Source: JBBSEZ01 sp038239195
Lineage (GTDB): Bacteria; Planctomycetota; Planctomycetia; Gemmatales; Gemmataceae
Direction: 5' to 3'
Assembly: GCA_038239195.1 (NCBI GenBank)
Contig: JBBSEZ010000178.1
Span: 1-18,502 of the forward strand
DNA length: 18,502 bases
Under the pieces are notes generated by a model that saw only the letters and a list, made by a program, of their open reading frames with translations, had not been told where the DNA came from and ran no database searches. Made by a program: the position numbers and the translations under genes. Shown here piece after piece: positions 1 through 6,824 of this stretch (the first letter of the stretch is position 1; every line of letters begins with the position of its first letter).

Positions 1-555
1 CACCACCACCGGCAGGCCGACGATCGGCACGGCCGGGGCGTTGATGTTGACCGTGAGCATTTCGTCGGCCACGAGGGTGGTCGTGGCGGTGGCGCGGGCG
101 TAGTAGCCCGCAGCGGACACCTCGTAGGTGAGGGCGCCCGTGGGCAGGTTGCGCAGGGTGAACGTCCCGAAGGGCAAGACGGAGTGGGTGACCCCGTTGA
201 CGGTTACGTAGGCAGTCACGGGCAAGCGGTTGGACAGACGCATCGTGGTGCGGCGGGCCAGCGGGTCGCTCGGCGTGAACGACGAGGCACTGCGGGTGAT
301 GGGCGGGGACATGCGGGCCAGCGAGCGCTCGATGCGATCGAGGCGGTCCTTGATCTGGCGCAGCTCGAGCTCCGTCGCCCTGCTCTCGGCGTCGGCGAGG
401 CCGCGCAGGACGCCGATCTGCCTTCGCAGGTTGTCGAGTTGCCGTTGCGTCTCGCCCTTGTCGAGCTCGGGGTCGGCGGTCGCCCGCGAGGGGGCGCACA
501 GCAGCGCGAGGGCCACGAGGGCCGTCAGACCGAGCAGTTTGCCGTGGCGCTTCAT
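1..555 (-). CDS. Secreted coiled-coil/beta-domain protein, 3' end cut by window edge
   Basis: Reading leftward from an ATG at 555, 185 codons are open to the window edge, so the C-terminus is missing. Residues 1-27 form a signal peptide: a Lys/Arg start, a Leu/Ala-rich core and a likely cut after a small-residue motif near Ala25-Ala27. Residues 30-82 are rich in Glu, Arg, Leu and Gln with heptad spacing and probably form a coiled coil. Residues 104-175 look like a beta-rich domain with a YVTVNG motif and regular Gly/Tyr/Thr spacing, similar in style to small carboxypeptidase- or PEGA-like domains of planctomycete envelope proteins. A GAGGAGA ribosome site lies just upstream of the ATG, and a promoter-like pair lies at 647-675. 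The role is unknown; an exported structural or surface protein is the reasonable guess. The family assignment of the beta domain is inference. Confidence 0.8.
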   Translation of the reverse strand, partial: MKRHGKLLGLTALVALALLCAPSRATADPELDKGETQRQLDNLRRQIGVLRGLADAESRATELELRQIKDRLDRIERSLARMSPPITRSASSFTPSDPLARRTTMRLSNRLPVTAYVTVNGVTHSVLPFGTFTLRNLPTGALTYEVSAAGYYARATATTTLVADEMLTVNINAPAVPIVGLPVVV

Positions 556-646
556 GGGTGTCTCCTCGGGTGAAAGGTCGGGGAAGCCGGCGCTCGCGTT
601 CCGGGCGAGCCACCGCGGAAAGGGCCTGTGGGTACAGGTGTTGTAA

Positions 647-675
647 AGCATAAAGGACGGAGAGCCTGCGTTCAA
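647..675 (-). promoter_or_regulatory. Sigma70-type promoter candidate for the secreted coiled-coil protein
   Basis: On the minus strand TTGAAC (675-670) is followed after exactly 17 bases by TATGCT (652-647). That would place transcription start near 640, about 85 bases before the ATG at 555. The spacing is ideal and each box matches consensus at four of six positions. No experimental support. Confidence 0.45.
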
Positions 676-756
676 GGAAAATGCGGCCGGGACGGGCGGG
701 GGAAGGGAGCGGCGCAATCGCTACGATCGGTACAGTTTGCGGGGACGGAAAGCCGA

Positions 757-807
757 CAGCCCGGCGGCGCTGACCTCCGCAACGCGGAGATCGGCGCCGC
801 CGGGCTG
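757..807 (-). terminator. Long hairpin downstream of the GNAT gene
   Basis: Arms 757-780 and 784-807 pair over 24 positions with only one mismatch and one T-G type pair, closing on a 3-base loop (AAC at 781-783). The outer 13-base arms (758-770, 794-806) are perfect. It starts about 23 bases after the GNAT stop codon (830-832), so it could end that transcript. No clear T-run follows on the minus strand, so this is not a textbook intrinsic terminator; a dispersed palindromic repeat is the alternative. Confidence 0.5.
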
Positions 808-829
808 GCCGGCGAAGAACGCGACCTCG

Positions 830-1360
830 TCAGCTCTCCTCGTACTGGGCGATGCGGTTGACCGACTCTTCCGCGTCGTCGCCGGTATCTTCGGCGAGGC
901 GATACTGCATCAGGAAGGCGTCCTCCCCGCTGTCTTCGTAGAAGGCCCGCAGCACGCGCAGCGCCTTGAAGCCTTGCTCCTTGAAGAAGAGCTGCGCCGG
1001 CAGGTTGGTCTCGCGCACCTCCAGGGTGATGCGCGTCCGCCGGTGGCTCGACAGCTTGCTGATGAGCTTGGCGACCATCTGGCAGCCGACCCTGCCCCGA
1101 CGATACTGCGGATGCACGGCGAAGTTGAGAATGTGCAACTTGGCCTTGTGCAGCTCGTAGATCATGAAGCCGACCACGCGCTCGCCCTGCTCGGCCACCA
1201 TGCCGATGCAGTTGCGCTGGCGCAGGCAGCGCAGAAAGTCCTCTTCGGTCCAGCTGTGCTCGAAGCTCTCTTGCTCCGTCTGCAGGACCTCGGGCATGTC
1301 GCGCCGGATCATCCAGCGGATGTGGACGCGAACCTGCTCCTTCTCTGCCCGGTTACCCAT
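830..1360 (-). CDS. RimI-like GNAT family N-acetyltransferase
   Basis: The 176-residue protein has the GNAT fold seen in RimI, which acetylates the N-terminus of ribosomal protein S18 using acetyl-CoA. Visible signatures are the N-terminal MIRRDMPEV start of strand 1, the central LHILNFAVHPQYR strand, the acetyl-CoA loop (residues 87-92, RRGRVG) and the LEVRETN strand (113-119) ending in a QGF motif (129-131). The ATG at 1360 is chosen over longer frames because AGGAGAG lies 8-9 bases upstream and homology begins there. Two deviations are visible. The position of the first loop glycine (R-x-x-G-x-G in the family) is Arg90, with glycine shifted one place earlier. The proposed RimI catalytic tyrosine aligns with Phe126. 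The substrate may therefore differ from S18, so no gene symbol is given. The acidic tail (157-176) is not conserved. It stands alone between two long spacers. Confidence 0.85.
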   Translation of the reverse strand: MGNRAEKEQVRVHIRWMIRRDMPEVLQTEQESFEHSWTEEDFLRCLRQRNCIGMVAEQGERVVGFMIYELHKAKLHILNFAVHPQYRRGRVGCQMVAKLISKLSSHRRTRITLEVRETNLPAQLFFKEQGFKALRVLRAFYEDSGEDAFLMQYRLAEDTGDDAEESVNRIAQYEES

Positions 1361-1849
1361 GACTGGCTCTCCTCTCCTCTCCGCGCCCCCGGGTTGAGGG
1401 CGAACCGCCCCCAGGCCCCCCGAGCGCGAAGCCCCCTCCGTGGGTGCCACGCCTCCACGACACCTCCGGCTCACGTTCCGCGGCGAACCGGCAAGTAACA
1501 CTGCGAAAGGGTGGCGGGACGTCGGGCCCGCGGCCCGGCCCTCCCTGGCCCCGGCCTTCTGCCCGACAGGGCCCTACCTTAGCAACGCCCCCCGCCGCGC
1601 TCAAGGTCAAGCGAGCGGCGGCGGGGCCAGGGCTCGCCCCCCGGGCCTCCCAGCCTTTGACGCAGACGCTTCGTTGCAAGCGGGCGGTCGTCGGCGCGGA
1701 GAAAAAGCGGGGGAATCCTTCCCCCTTGGACAGCCGTCCTGGCTGCCATTCGCGCCTTAGATCGAGAAGAGAGAGAGTCAACATAACGACCTGCCAACCG
1801 TTTCGCAACTGAATATTTTCGACTCGTGTAGTAATTCTGCCGGGCTCGA
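1361..1849. other. Intergenic region, 489 bp, no convincing gene
   Basis: This lies between the stop of the DUF11 protein and the start of the GNAT gene, both on the minus strand. Frames here have Arg/Gly/Pro-rich translations without a recognisable domain. About 1755-1840 is clearly poorer in GC than its surroundings. On the minus strand it holds TTGCGA (1808-1803), 17 bases, then TATGTT (1785-1780), a possible promoter that would give the GNAT gene a leader of roughly 400 bases. I see no strong terminator, tRNA or riboswitch. Confidence 0.4.
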
Positions 1850-3676
1850 CTAGCGCAGCAACGGGCGCTGTCCCGAGTTGGCCGTCGAGCTGCCGGTCGC
1901 CCGCACCTGCACGGTGACCTCCTGGGCCAGGGCTTGCGGCAAGCCGTTGGCCTGGAGCAGGGCCCGGAAGCGCCCGGGGCCCGCGGTCAGGCCGCGCACG
2001 CGCACCTTGTAGACGGCATCGCGGTTGGGCGCCAGCTCGGCAAGCGGGTCGAAGGCGATTTGCCGGGGGACCACGCGGGCGGCGGTCGGCCCGTTGCCGC
2101 CCACCGCTTCCAGCCCGTCGGGCAACGACACCACAAGCGTCAGGCCGGTGGCGACCACCGTTCCCGGGTTGGACACCCGCAGCTCATAAACGGCTTCGCC
2201 TTTCACGTCAATGGGGCCCTCGGCCGGATTGAGCAGTTCGAGGGCAAGTTGCGGCACCGCGTCGAGGTGGACGGCGTGGGTGGCGCGCGCCTCGGCCATG
2301 CCGACGGCGGCGGCGGCCGCGGGCAGGCCCCAGTCGCCGGGGCTGCGGCCGCGCACCTTGAACGTGACCGTCTGGCGCTGGGCCGGCGCGAACGAGCCCA
2401 GCGCCCACGAGATGACGCGGTTGCTCGGGTTGAACGCCCCACCGCTGCTTGCGCTGACGAAGTCCAGCCCGTCGGGGACGTACTGCCCCACGCGGACGTC
2501 GGGGGCGCTGGCCTCGCGGGGGCACTCCACTTCGAGGCGGACGTCGATCTCGCCCTGGATCGCCCCGGTGCGCGGGCCGTCGAGCTTGAGCGCGAGCGAA
2601 CGCTGGACGACCTGAACGACCGCTTGCGCCTGGGCCTTCTGCTCGCCATCGGGGTAGAACGCGGTGGCGGTGACGGCGTTGACCTGCCGGCCCGGAGCGA
2701 TGGCGCTGACTTCGAGGCTCACCAGGCGGGCCTCGCCGGGAGCGAGGCCGGTCAGCTCGGCCTCGACCTCCTTGCCCTGCGGGTGTTGCAGCCCCGCCGA
2801 CAGCAGCGCCCGGAGGACGACCTTCTGGGCAGGCACGTCGCGGTTGTTGACGAGCTGGACCTGAAAGAGCAAGCGGCCCCCCGCATTGGCCGTTTCCGGG
2901 GCGGTGACGGTCGCGCCGAAGGGCGGGCGCACCACGCGGGCGCGGAGGCCCTCGATGCCGAACGCGCCGACGGGGCGCAGAACGACCTCTCCCGCATCGG
3001 CGGGACGGAGAACGATCTCGAGCCGGCGCACGGCGCCCACTTCGAGGTTGCCCAGCTGCCACGAAAAGAGGTCGCCGACCACCTGGGCGGGCGGGTTGCT
3101 GGACAGGACGCGCACGCCGGGAGCCAGCGGCGCCTCGACGTGGGCCCCGGCGATCGCGGTGGCCCCGGCGTTGCGCACCACGATCGTGCAGGACATTGCC
3201 TGACCGGGGTGGGCCTCGGCCGGCCCGAAGACTTCGAGCGACAGCATCCCTTCCGACCCGGAGCGCGCCGCGGTCGGGGCAGGTGGGACAACGTCGGGTG
3301 GCGGGGCCTTGATCGGCGCGGGCGGTGGCAGGGCCTTGGTCTTCTTGGGCGGTGGCGGGCCCTTGGCCGGCTCGGGCACGTAGGTCGCCTGCTGGAGCGG
3401 CGGCTTCGGCCCCGTCGGAGGGGGCGCCGCCACCCGGTCCAGCGGCGCCAGCGGCACCAGCCCGTCGTCGGGCGGGCGCAGGGGCCCGTCCATGGAGGGC
3501 AGGAGGGGCGCCCGCGTCGAGGCGATGACGCGGCTCCCGGAAGGAGGCGGCTGCGAGGTCGCCGGTGCGCCCGAGGGCGCCCAGGCAGGCGCCCCCTGGC
3601 CGGGAACCTGCTCGGGGACGGCCAACAGGCCGCCCAGCAGGAGAAGCAGGGCCCCGAGCAGGCTGCGCTGACGCAC
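1850..3676 (-). CDS. Secreted DUF11-repeat envelope protein
   Basis: The 608-residue protein begins with GTG at 3676. An in-frame TAA lies just upstream and GGAGGG sits 6 bases before the GTG, which fixes the start. Residues 1-27 are a signal peptide with an unbroken Leu/Gly core. Residues 28-140 are a Pro/Ala/Lys-rich spacer with several PPP runs, probably extended. Four DUF11/CARDB-like beta-sandwich domains follow at about 144-235, 253-355, 360-470 and 475-592. They share N-x-G or N-N-x strand motifs, a G-x-L-x-P-G turn and D-G-L motifs. Such repeats occur in planctomycete cell-surface and extracellular proteins and usually serve as structural or adhesive modules. There is no enzyme motif, no membrane anchor after the signal peptide and no sorting signal I recognise. 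It lies downstream of the MazG-like gene behind a heptamer-repeat hairpin. Confidence 0.85.
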   Translation of the reverse strand: MRQRSLLGALLLLLGGLLAVPEQVPGQGAPAWAPSGAPATSQPPPSGSRVIASTRAPLLPSMDGPLRPPDDGLVPLAPLDRVAAPPPTGPKPPLQQATYVPEPAKGPPPPKKTKALPPPAPIKAPPPDVVPPAPTAARSGSEGMLSLEVFGPAEAHPGQAMSCTIVVRNAGATAIAGAHVEAPLAPGVRVLSSNPPAQVVGDLFSWQLGNLEVGAVRRLEIVLRPADAGEVVLRPVGAFGIEGLRARVVRPPFGATVTAPETANAGGRLLFQVQLVNNRDVPAQKVVLRALLSAGLQHPQGKEVEAELTGLAPGEARLVSLEVSAIAPGRQVNAVTATAFYPDGEQKAQAQAVVQVVQRSLALKLDGPRTGAIQGEIDVRLEVECPREASAPDVRVGQYVPDGLDFVSASSGGAFNPSNRVISWALGSFAPAQRQTVTFKVRGRSPGDWGLPAAAAAVGMAEARATHAVHLDAVPQLALELLNPAEGPIDVKGEAVYELRVSNPGTVVATGLTLVVSLPDGLEAVGGNGPTAARVVPRQIAFDPLAELAPNRDAVYKVRVRGLTAGPGRFRALLQANGLPQALAQEVTVQVRATGSSTANSGQRPLLR

Positions 3677-3700
3677 GACACGCCCTCCACATTAACCTGG

Positions 3701-3781
3701 TCCGTAGTCCGTAGTGCTTAGCAAAGACAGGACACGTCGTGGGCCCTCTTTGCTAAGCACTAAGAACTAAGGACTAAGCAC
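3701..3781. repeat. Heptamer tandem repeats arranged as an inverted repeat
   Basis: Two TCCGTAG heptamers and TGCTTAG (3701-3721) stand on the left. TAAGCAC, TAAGAAC, TAAGGAC and TAAGCAC (3754-3781) stand on the right. The arms 3712-3727 and 3747-3762 are perfectly complementary over 16 bases with a 19-base loop, and weaker pairing continues outward. The last heptamer supplies the first base of the MazG-like stop codon complement (3781-3783). It may act as a terminator for that gene or as a structured leader of the DUF11 gene. There is no T-run typical of intrinsic terminators. Confidence 0.8.
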
Positions 3782-4134
3782 TAAAGGCGATAGCGCCCGC
3801 GAACCTTGTCCGCGGGATACTTGAGCTCGTTCTTCGCCATCTTGTTGCGGATCGCGTCGCTGAGGTCGAGGTCGAGCGCGTTGCACAGGGCCAGCACGAC
3901 GCCGGTCACGTCGGCGATCTCGTCGGCCACTTGTTCCCGCAGGGCGGGCTCGCGCGCCGCGGCGTGGGAGGCGTCGTTGTCGATCCAGAGGAAATGCTCC
4001 ATCAGTTCGGCGACTTCAACCGCCAGGGCCATGACGAGGTTCTTGGGGCTGTGAAACTGGTTCCACTCGCGCACCGCCACGAACCGGGCCCAGGCGTCCT
4101 TGAGGTCGCTCACGTGCGTGTCGCTGTCGGGCAT
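3781..4134 (-). CDS. MazG-like nucleotide pyrophosphohydrolase (dCTPase/RS21-C6 type)
   Basis: At 117 residues this is a single all-alpha MazG-like domain. Enzymes of this group hydrolyse (d)NTPs to the monophosphate and pyrophosphate with Mg2+ and clear unwanted nucleotides. The metal-binding signature is complete: E40-x2-E43 (with E46) in EVAELMEHF, then E72-x2-D75 in DEIADV. The family-typical segments EWNQFHSPKNL (23-33) and NELKYP (102-107) are also present. Length matches single-domain family members rather than the two-domain E. coli MazG. The ATG at 4134 is the start; GGAG-like purines lie close upstream. A strong promoter candidate lies at 4245-4272, giving a leader of about 100 bases, so it is probably transcribed on its own. 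The exact nucleotide preference cannot be read from sequence. Confidence 0.9.
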   Translation of the reverse strand: MPDSDTHVSDLKDAWARFVAVREWNQFHSPKNLVMALAVEVAELMEHFLWIDNDASHAAAREPALREQVADEIADVTGVVLALCNALDLDLSDAIRNKMAKNELKYPADKVRGRYRL

Positions 4135-4244
4135 GGCTCCGGCTCGCTCCTGAAGCCGGCGTCGGGCCGCTCTCTTAGCGAGCGCGCCCCGGCGCCGGTC
4201 GCGATCGACCTTCCCACCACGTTGTGCTGTGGAAGCGGGCGCGA

Positions 4245-4272
4245 ACTATAGCCGGGGGCCGATTGGTGTCAA
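4245..4272 (-). promoter_or_regulatory. Strong sigma70-type promoter for the MazG-like gene
   Basis: On the minus strand a perfect TTGACA (4272-4267) and TATAGT (4250-4245) are separated by 16 bases. It sits just past the stop of the DUF4351 gene and points to the MazG-like start at 4134. The expected transcription start is near 4238. Confidence 0.6.
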
Positions 4273-4283
4273 GACGTGTCGAA

Positions 4284-5132
4284 TCAGGGCGCGAGGAGCT
4301 CCTCCCAACTCGAGACCGCCAGCAGGCGATCCGCGAGCCTTTCCAGTTGCTCCAGGTCGGTGGTGCTTTCCAGGGCGAGCAGGCTGGCCGCGTCGGGCTC
4401 GCCGAACTTCCGCCGACCCTGGCGCAAGACGATGTCGCGGGCCCCCTGGACCTTGCCCTTGGACACGATGAGTTGATACGTGCTGGACTCTTCCATTCCT
4501 ATCACTCCTCGAAACAGAGGTTCTATCACACGGTCCGCATAACGCAGCCCCATCAACACGTAGGTCGCCGCCAGCGCCTTGGCCCGCTGCGCCGGCGTCG
4601 CGTCCTTCCGCAACCGCTTGTCGATTTGCTCGACCACGCCCGGCAGGTTGGCCCCCGCCTCGTCGGTCAGCGCTGCGAGCGGCAACGTCCCCAACCCGCC
4701 GGACAGCAGCGGCCCTAACGCCTGCTCCCACACGCGGATCACCCGGTAGCGGAACACCAGGTACGGCTCGGGCTCGTCCGGGTGTTGCTGCTCCAGGACG
4801 CCCGTGAGATTGCTGGCGTTCGCCTCGCGCCGCAACAGCAGGGCCACGCTCCGCACGCGCAGGCCGTGCCTGTGGCGGAGGATCGTGCTGTACAAGTGCA
4901 GCCGCTCGGGGTAGTTCGCGTCGTAGCTCGACAGCGGATCGAGGTTGAGCAGCCACTCGCCCACCTCGTCCTCCACGCGCACCACCTTGTCGCTGGCCGC
5001 GGTGACGGTCGAGACGTCCGCGTCGATGATGGTGGTCCGAAGGATTCGGACCGACGCGCTCAGCCTCGCCCACGAGGCGCTGTCGTCCTCGATCATGTCC
5101 TTCAGCGTCGCATCGTAAGGCTTGGTAGACAT
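4284..5132 (-). CDS. DUF4351 / Rpn-like PD-(D/E)XK family protein
   Basis: The 282-residue protein is of a type common in multiple copies in Gemmata-like planctomycetes. The N-terminal part (5-140) resembles the Rpn/YadD-like PD-(D/E)XK nuclease fold: KPYDATLKDMIEDD start, a DADVSTVTAASDKV segment, WLLNLDPL strand and a PERLHLY helix. The C-terminal part (227-281) matches a DUF4351 domain, with KVQGARDIVLRQGRRKFG, a Leu-rich helix and a WEELL end. The ATG at 5132 is preferred because homology starts at MSTKPYD; the frame runs further upstream without support. An extended -10 promoter lies 28-36 bases upstream of it. The position where related proteins usually carry an acidic-x-Gln active-site strand reads D65-P-L here, so nuclease activity is doubtful. 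The biological role of the family in planctomycetes is not established. Confidence 0.8.
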   Translation of the reverse strand: MSTKPYDATLKDMIEDDSASWARLSASVRILRTTIIDADVSTVTAASDKVVRVEDEVGEWLLNLDPLSSYDANYPERLHLYSTILRHRHGLRVRSVALLLRREANASNLTGVLEQQHPDEPEPYLVFRYRVIRVWEQALGPLLSGGLGTLPLAALTDEAGANLPGVVEQIDKRLRKDATPAQRAKALAATYVLMGLRYADRVIEPLFRGVIGMEESSTYQLIVSKGKVQGARDIVLRQGRRKFGEPDAASLLALESTTDLEQLERLADRLLAVSSWEELLAP

Positions 5133-5159
5133 CGTTGGCCCCCAATAAAGATGTTCGGC

Positions 5160-5168
5160 ATTATACCA
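5160..5168 (-). promoter_or_regulatory. Extended -10 promoter for the DUF4351 gene
   Basis: The minus strand reads TGGTATAAT (5168-5160): a perfect TATAAT with the extended TGn element. No good -35 is visible, as is usual for extended -10 promoters. Transcription would start near 5153, about 20 bases before the ATG at 5132. Confidence 0.6.
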
Positions 5169-5184
5169 CAGGGCCCCGCCGTCC

Positions 5185-5213
5185 TGGCCAGCCCGGCCCC
5201 TCCGTCCTACAAT
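5185..5213 (+). promoter_or_regulatory. Promoter candidate for the thiC riboswitch transcript
   Basis: TGGCCA (5185-5190) and TACAAT (5208-5213) are separated by 17 bases. The expected start near 5220 falls just before the first helix of the TPP riboswitch, which supports the assignment. It is divergent to the promoter of the DUF4351 gene. Confidence 0.5.
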
Positions 5214-5224
5214 GCACGCAGGTG

Positions 5225-5303
5225 TCGCTAGGGGTGTCCGCGCACGGCGCGGTCTGAGAGTAGACCCTGCGACCGACCCGGGTAATGCCGGGGCGGGAAG
5301 CGA
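5225..5303 (+). ncRNA. TPP riboswitch (THI element) upstream of thiC
   Basis: The 79-base region shows the conserved TPP aptamer: an AGGGGTG box, the invariant CTGAGA (5254-5259), a GACCC return strand, and CCGGGTAATGCCGGGG followed by CGGGAA. The outer P1 helix is a perfect 5-bp pairing of TCGCT (5225-5229) with AGCGA (5299-5303). The class binds thiamin pyrophosphate and turns off thiamin genes. The downstream gene is thiC, which fits. The expression platform between 5304 and 5385 has ACCTCC (5342-5347) able to pair perfectly with GGAGGT (5375-5380) at the ribosome site, suggesting control of translation start. The platform is inference. Confidence 0.93.
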
Positions 5304-5341
5304 ACCTGACGACCTCGTCACGTCCGTGCGCAACCACTCTC

Positions 5342-5380
5342 ACCTCCCCTCCGTTCCAGGCCCCATCCTTTGAAGGAGGT
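5342..5380 (+). promoter_or_regulatory. Putative SD-sequestering hairpin and thiC ribosome site
   Basis: AAGGAGG (5373-5379) is a strong ribosome site 6 bases before the thiC ATG at 5386. ACCTCC at 5342-5347 is an exact complement of GGAGGT (5375-5380). This is a candidate OFF-state helix of the TPP riboswitch. A second small hairpin, TCCTT/AAGGA (starting near 5366), also covers the ribosome site. Confidence 0.5.
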
Positions 5381-5385
5381 TCGAG

Positions 5386-6702
5386 ATGGCCACGCAACTG
5401 GAGCTCGCCCGCCAGGGCCTCATCACGGACGAGATGCGCTTCGTCGCCCAGCGCGAGGACCTCGAGCCCGAGCTCATCCGCGACGAGGTCGCCCGCGGGC
5501 GAATGGTTATCCCCGCCAACAAGAACCACCTCGCCAAGCGCCTCGAGCCGATGGCCATCGGCGTCGCGAGCAAGTGCAAGATCAACGCCAACATCGGCAA
5601 CTCCGCCGTCACCAGCAAGATCGACGACGAACTGGAGAAGTTGCACACCGCCGTCCATCTCGGCGCCGACACCGTCATGGACCTCTCGACGGGCGGCAAC
5701 ATCGACGCCATCCGCCAGGCCATCCTCGACGCCTCGCCCGTGCCGATTGGCACCGTGCCGATCTACCAGGCGATCCAGGAGGTCAAGGACGTGGGCGACT
5801 TCACGCCGCGCCTGCTCCTCGACATGGTCGAGCGGCAAGCGCAGCAGGGCGTGGACTACGTGACGATCCACGCGGGCGTCCTCCTCGAACATCTGCCCCT
5901 GACGACGAAGCGCGTCACCGGCATCGTCAGCCGGGGCGGGGCCCTGATCGCCCAGTGGATGATCCAGCGCCACGAGCAGAACCCCTGGTACACCCACTTC
6001 GACGAACTGAGCGAGATTTTGCGGGCCCACGACGTGACCTACAGCCTCGGCGACGGCCTGCGCCCGGGTTGCCTCGCCGACGCCAACGACGAGGCACAGT
6101 TCGCCGAACTGCACACGCTGGGCGAGTTGACGCTCAAGGCGTGGGCCAGCGGGGTGCAGGTGATGATCGAAGGGCCGGGGCACGTGCCGATGCACCTCAT
6201 CAAGATGAACGTCGAGAAGGAGCGCGAGGTCTGCCACGAGGCGCCCTTCTACGTGCTCGGCCCGCTCGTGACGGACATTGCGCCGGGCTACGACCACATC
6301 ACGTCCGCCATCGGCGCCGCCATCGCCGGCGAGGCCGGGGCGGCGATGCTCTGCTACGTCACCCCCAAGGAGCACCTCGGCCTGCCCAACAAGGACGACG
6401 TGCGCCAGGGCGTGATCGCCTACAAGATCGCCGCCCACGCCGCCGACATTGCCCGAGGGCGCAAGAACGCCCGGCAGCGCGACGACGAGCTGTCGAAGGC
6501 GCGGTTCGAGTTCGACTGGGAGCGGCAGTTTGCGCTGTCGCTGGACCCGGAGACGGCCCGGCGGATGCACGACGAGACGCTGCCGCAGGAGGTGTTCAAG
6601 TCGGCGAAGTTCTGCTCGATGTGCGGGCCGAAGTTCTGCTCGATGCGCGTCACCCAGGACATCCGCAAGCTCGCCGCGGCGGGCTCGCTGCCGGTGGTTT
6701 GA
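5386..6702 (+). CDS. thiC: Phosphomethylpyrimidine synthase ThiC
   Basis: ThiC is a radical SAM enzyme that converts aminoimidazole ribotide to hydroxymethylpyrimidine phosphate, the pyrimidine half of thiamin. The 438-residue protein has the family motifs NANIGNS, GADTVMDLSTGGN, EGPGHVP and PGYDHITSAIG. At the C-terminus it has the cluster motif CSMCGPKFCSM, with C410-x2-C413-x4-C418 binding the [4Fe-4S] cluster. The length is that of the shorter ThiC form lacking the long N-terminal domain of the E. coli enzyme. The ATG at 5386 has an excellent ribosome site. Expression should be repressed by thiamin pyrophosphate through the upstream riboswitch. No other thiamin gene is nearby, so the pathway is dispersed in this genome. 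A strong hairpin follows the stop. Confidence 0.97.
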   Translation: MATQLELARQGLITDEMRFVAQREDLEPELIRDEVARGRMVIPANKNHLAKRLEPMAIGVASKCKINANIGNSAVTSKIDDELEKLHTAVHLGADTVMDLSTGGNIDAIRQAILDASPVPIGTVPIYQAIQEVKDVGDFTPRLLLDMVERQAQQGVDYVTIHAGVLLEHLPLTTKRVTGIVSRGGALIAQWMIQRHEQNPWYTHFDELSEILRAHDVTYSLGDGLRPGCLADANDEAQFAELHTLGELTLKAWASGVQVMIEGPGHVPMHLIKMNVEKEREVCHEAPFYVLGPLVTDIAPGYDHITSAIGAAIAGEAGAAMLCYVTPKEHLGLPNKDDVRQGVIAYKIAAHAADIARGRKNARQRDDELSKARFEFDWERQFALSLDPETARRMHDETLPQEVFKSAKFCSMCGPKFCSMRVTQDIRKLAAAGSLPVV

Positions 6703-6733
6703 GGTACTTCGTTCAGCGGCTGTAACCGAACGA

Positions 6734-6800
6734 GGCGAGCGGGGGGCGTGAGCCCCCTGTTGAAGGCGCCCCGAGAAGGGGCTCACGCCCCCCGCTCGCC
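6734..6800. repeat. 23-bp perfect inverted repeat downstream of thiC
   Basis: Arms 6734-6756 and 6778-6800 are perfect complements over 23 bases, built around GGCGAGC, GGGGGG and CGTGAGCCCC, with a 21-base loop. It starts 31 bases after the thiC stop. It could terminate the thiC transcript or belong to a REP-like dispersed family. It has only AAATAG after it, not a T-run, so a simple intrinsic terminator is uncertain. Confidence 0.75.
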
Positions 6801-6824
6801 AAATAGTCGAGGTGGACGTGGCCC

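Noticed and set aside
1934..3721. Long plus-strand open frame (595 codons) opposite the DUF11 gene
   Set aside because: Translation is rich in Arg, Gly and His without any domain, while the minus strand gives a signal peptide, DUF11 repeats, a ribosome site and a GTG start.
5161..6786. Minus-strand open frame of 541 codons opposite thiC
   Set aside because: It is the antisense shadow of thiC, which is unambiguous by motifs and by the riboswitch; the antisense translation shows no family signal.
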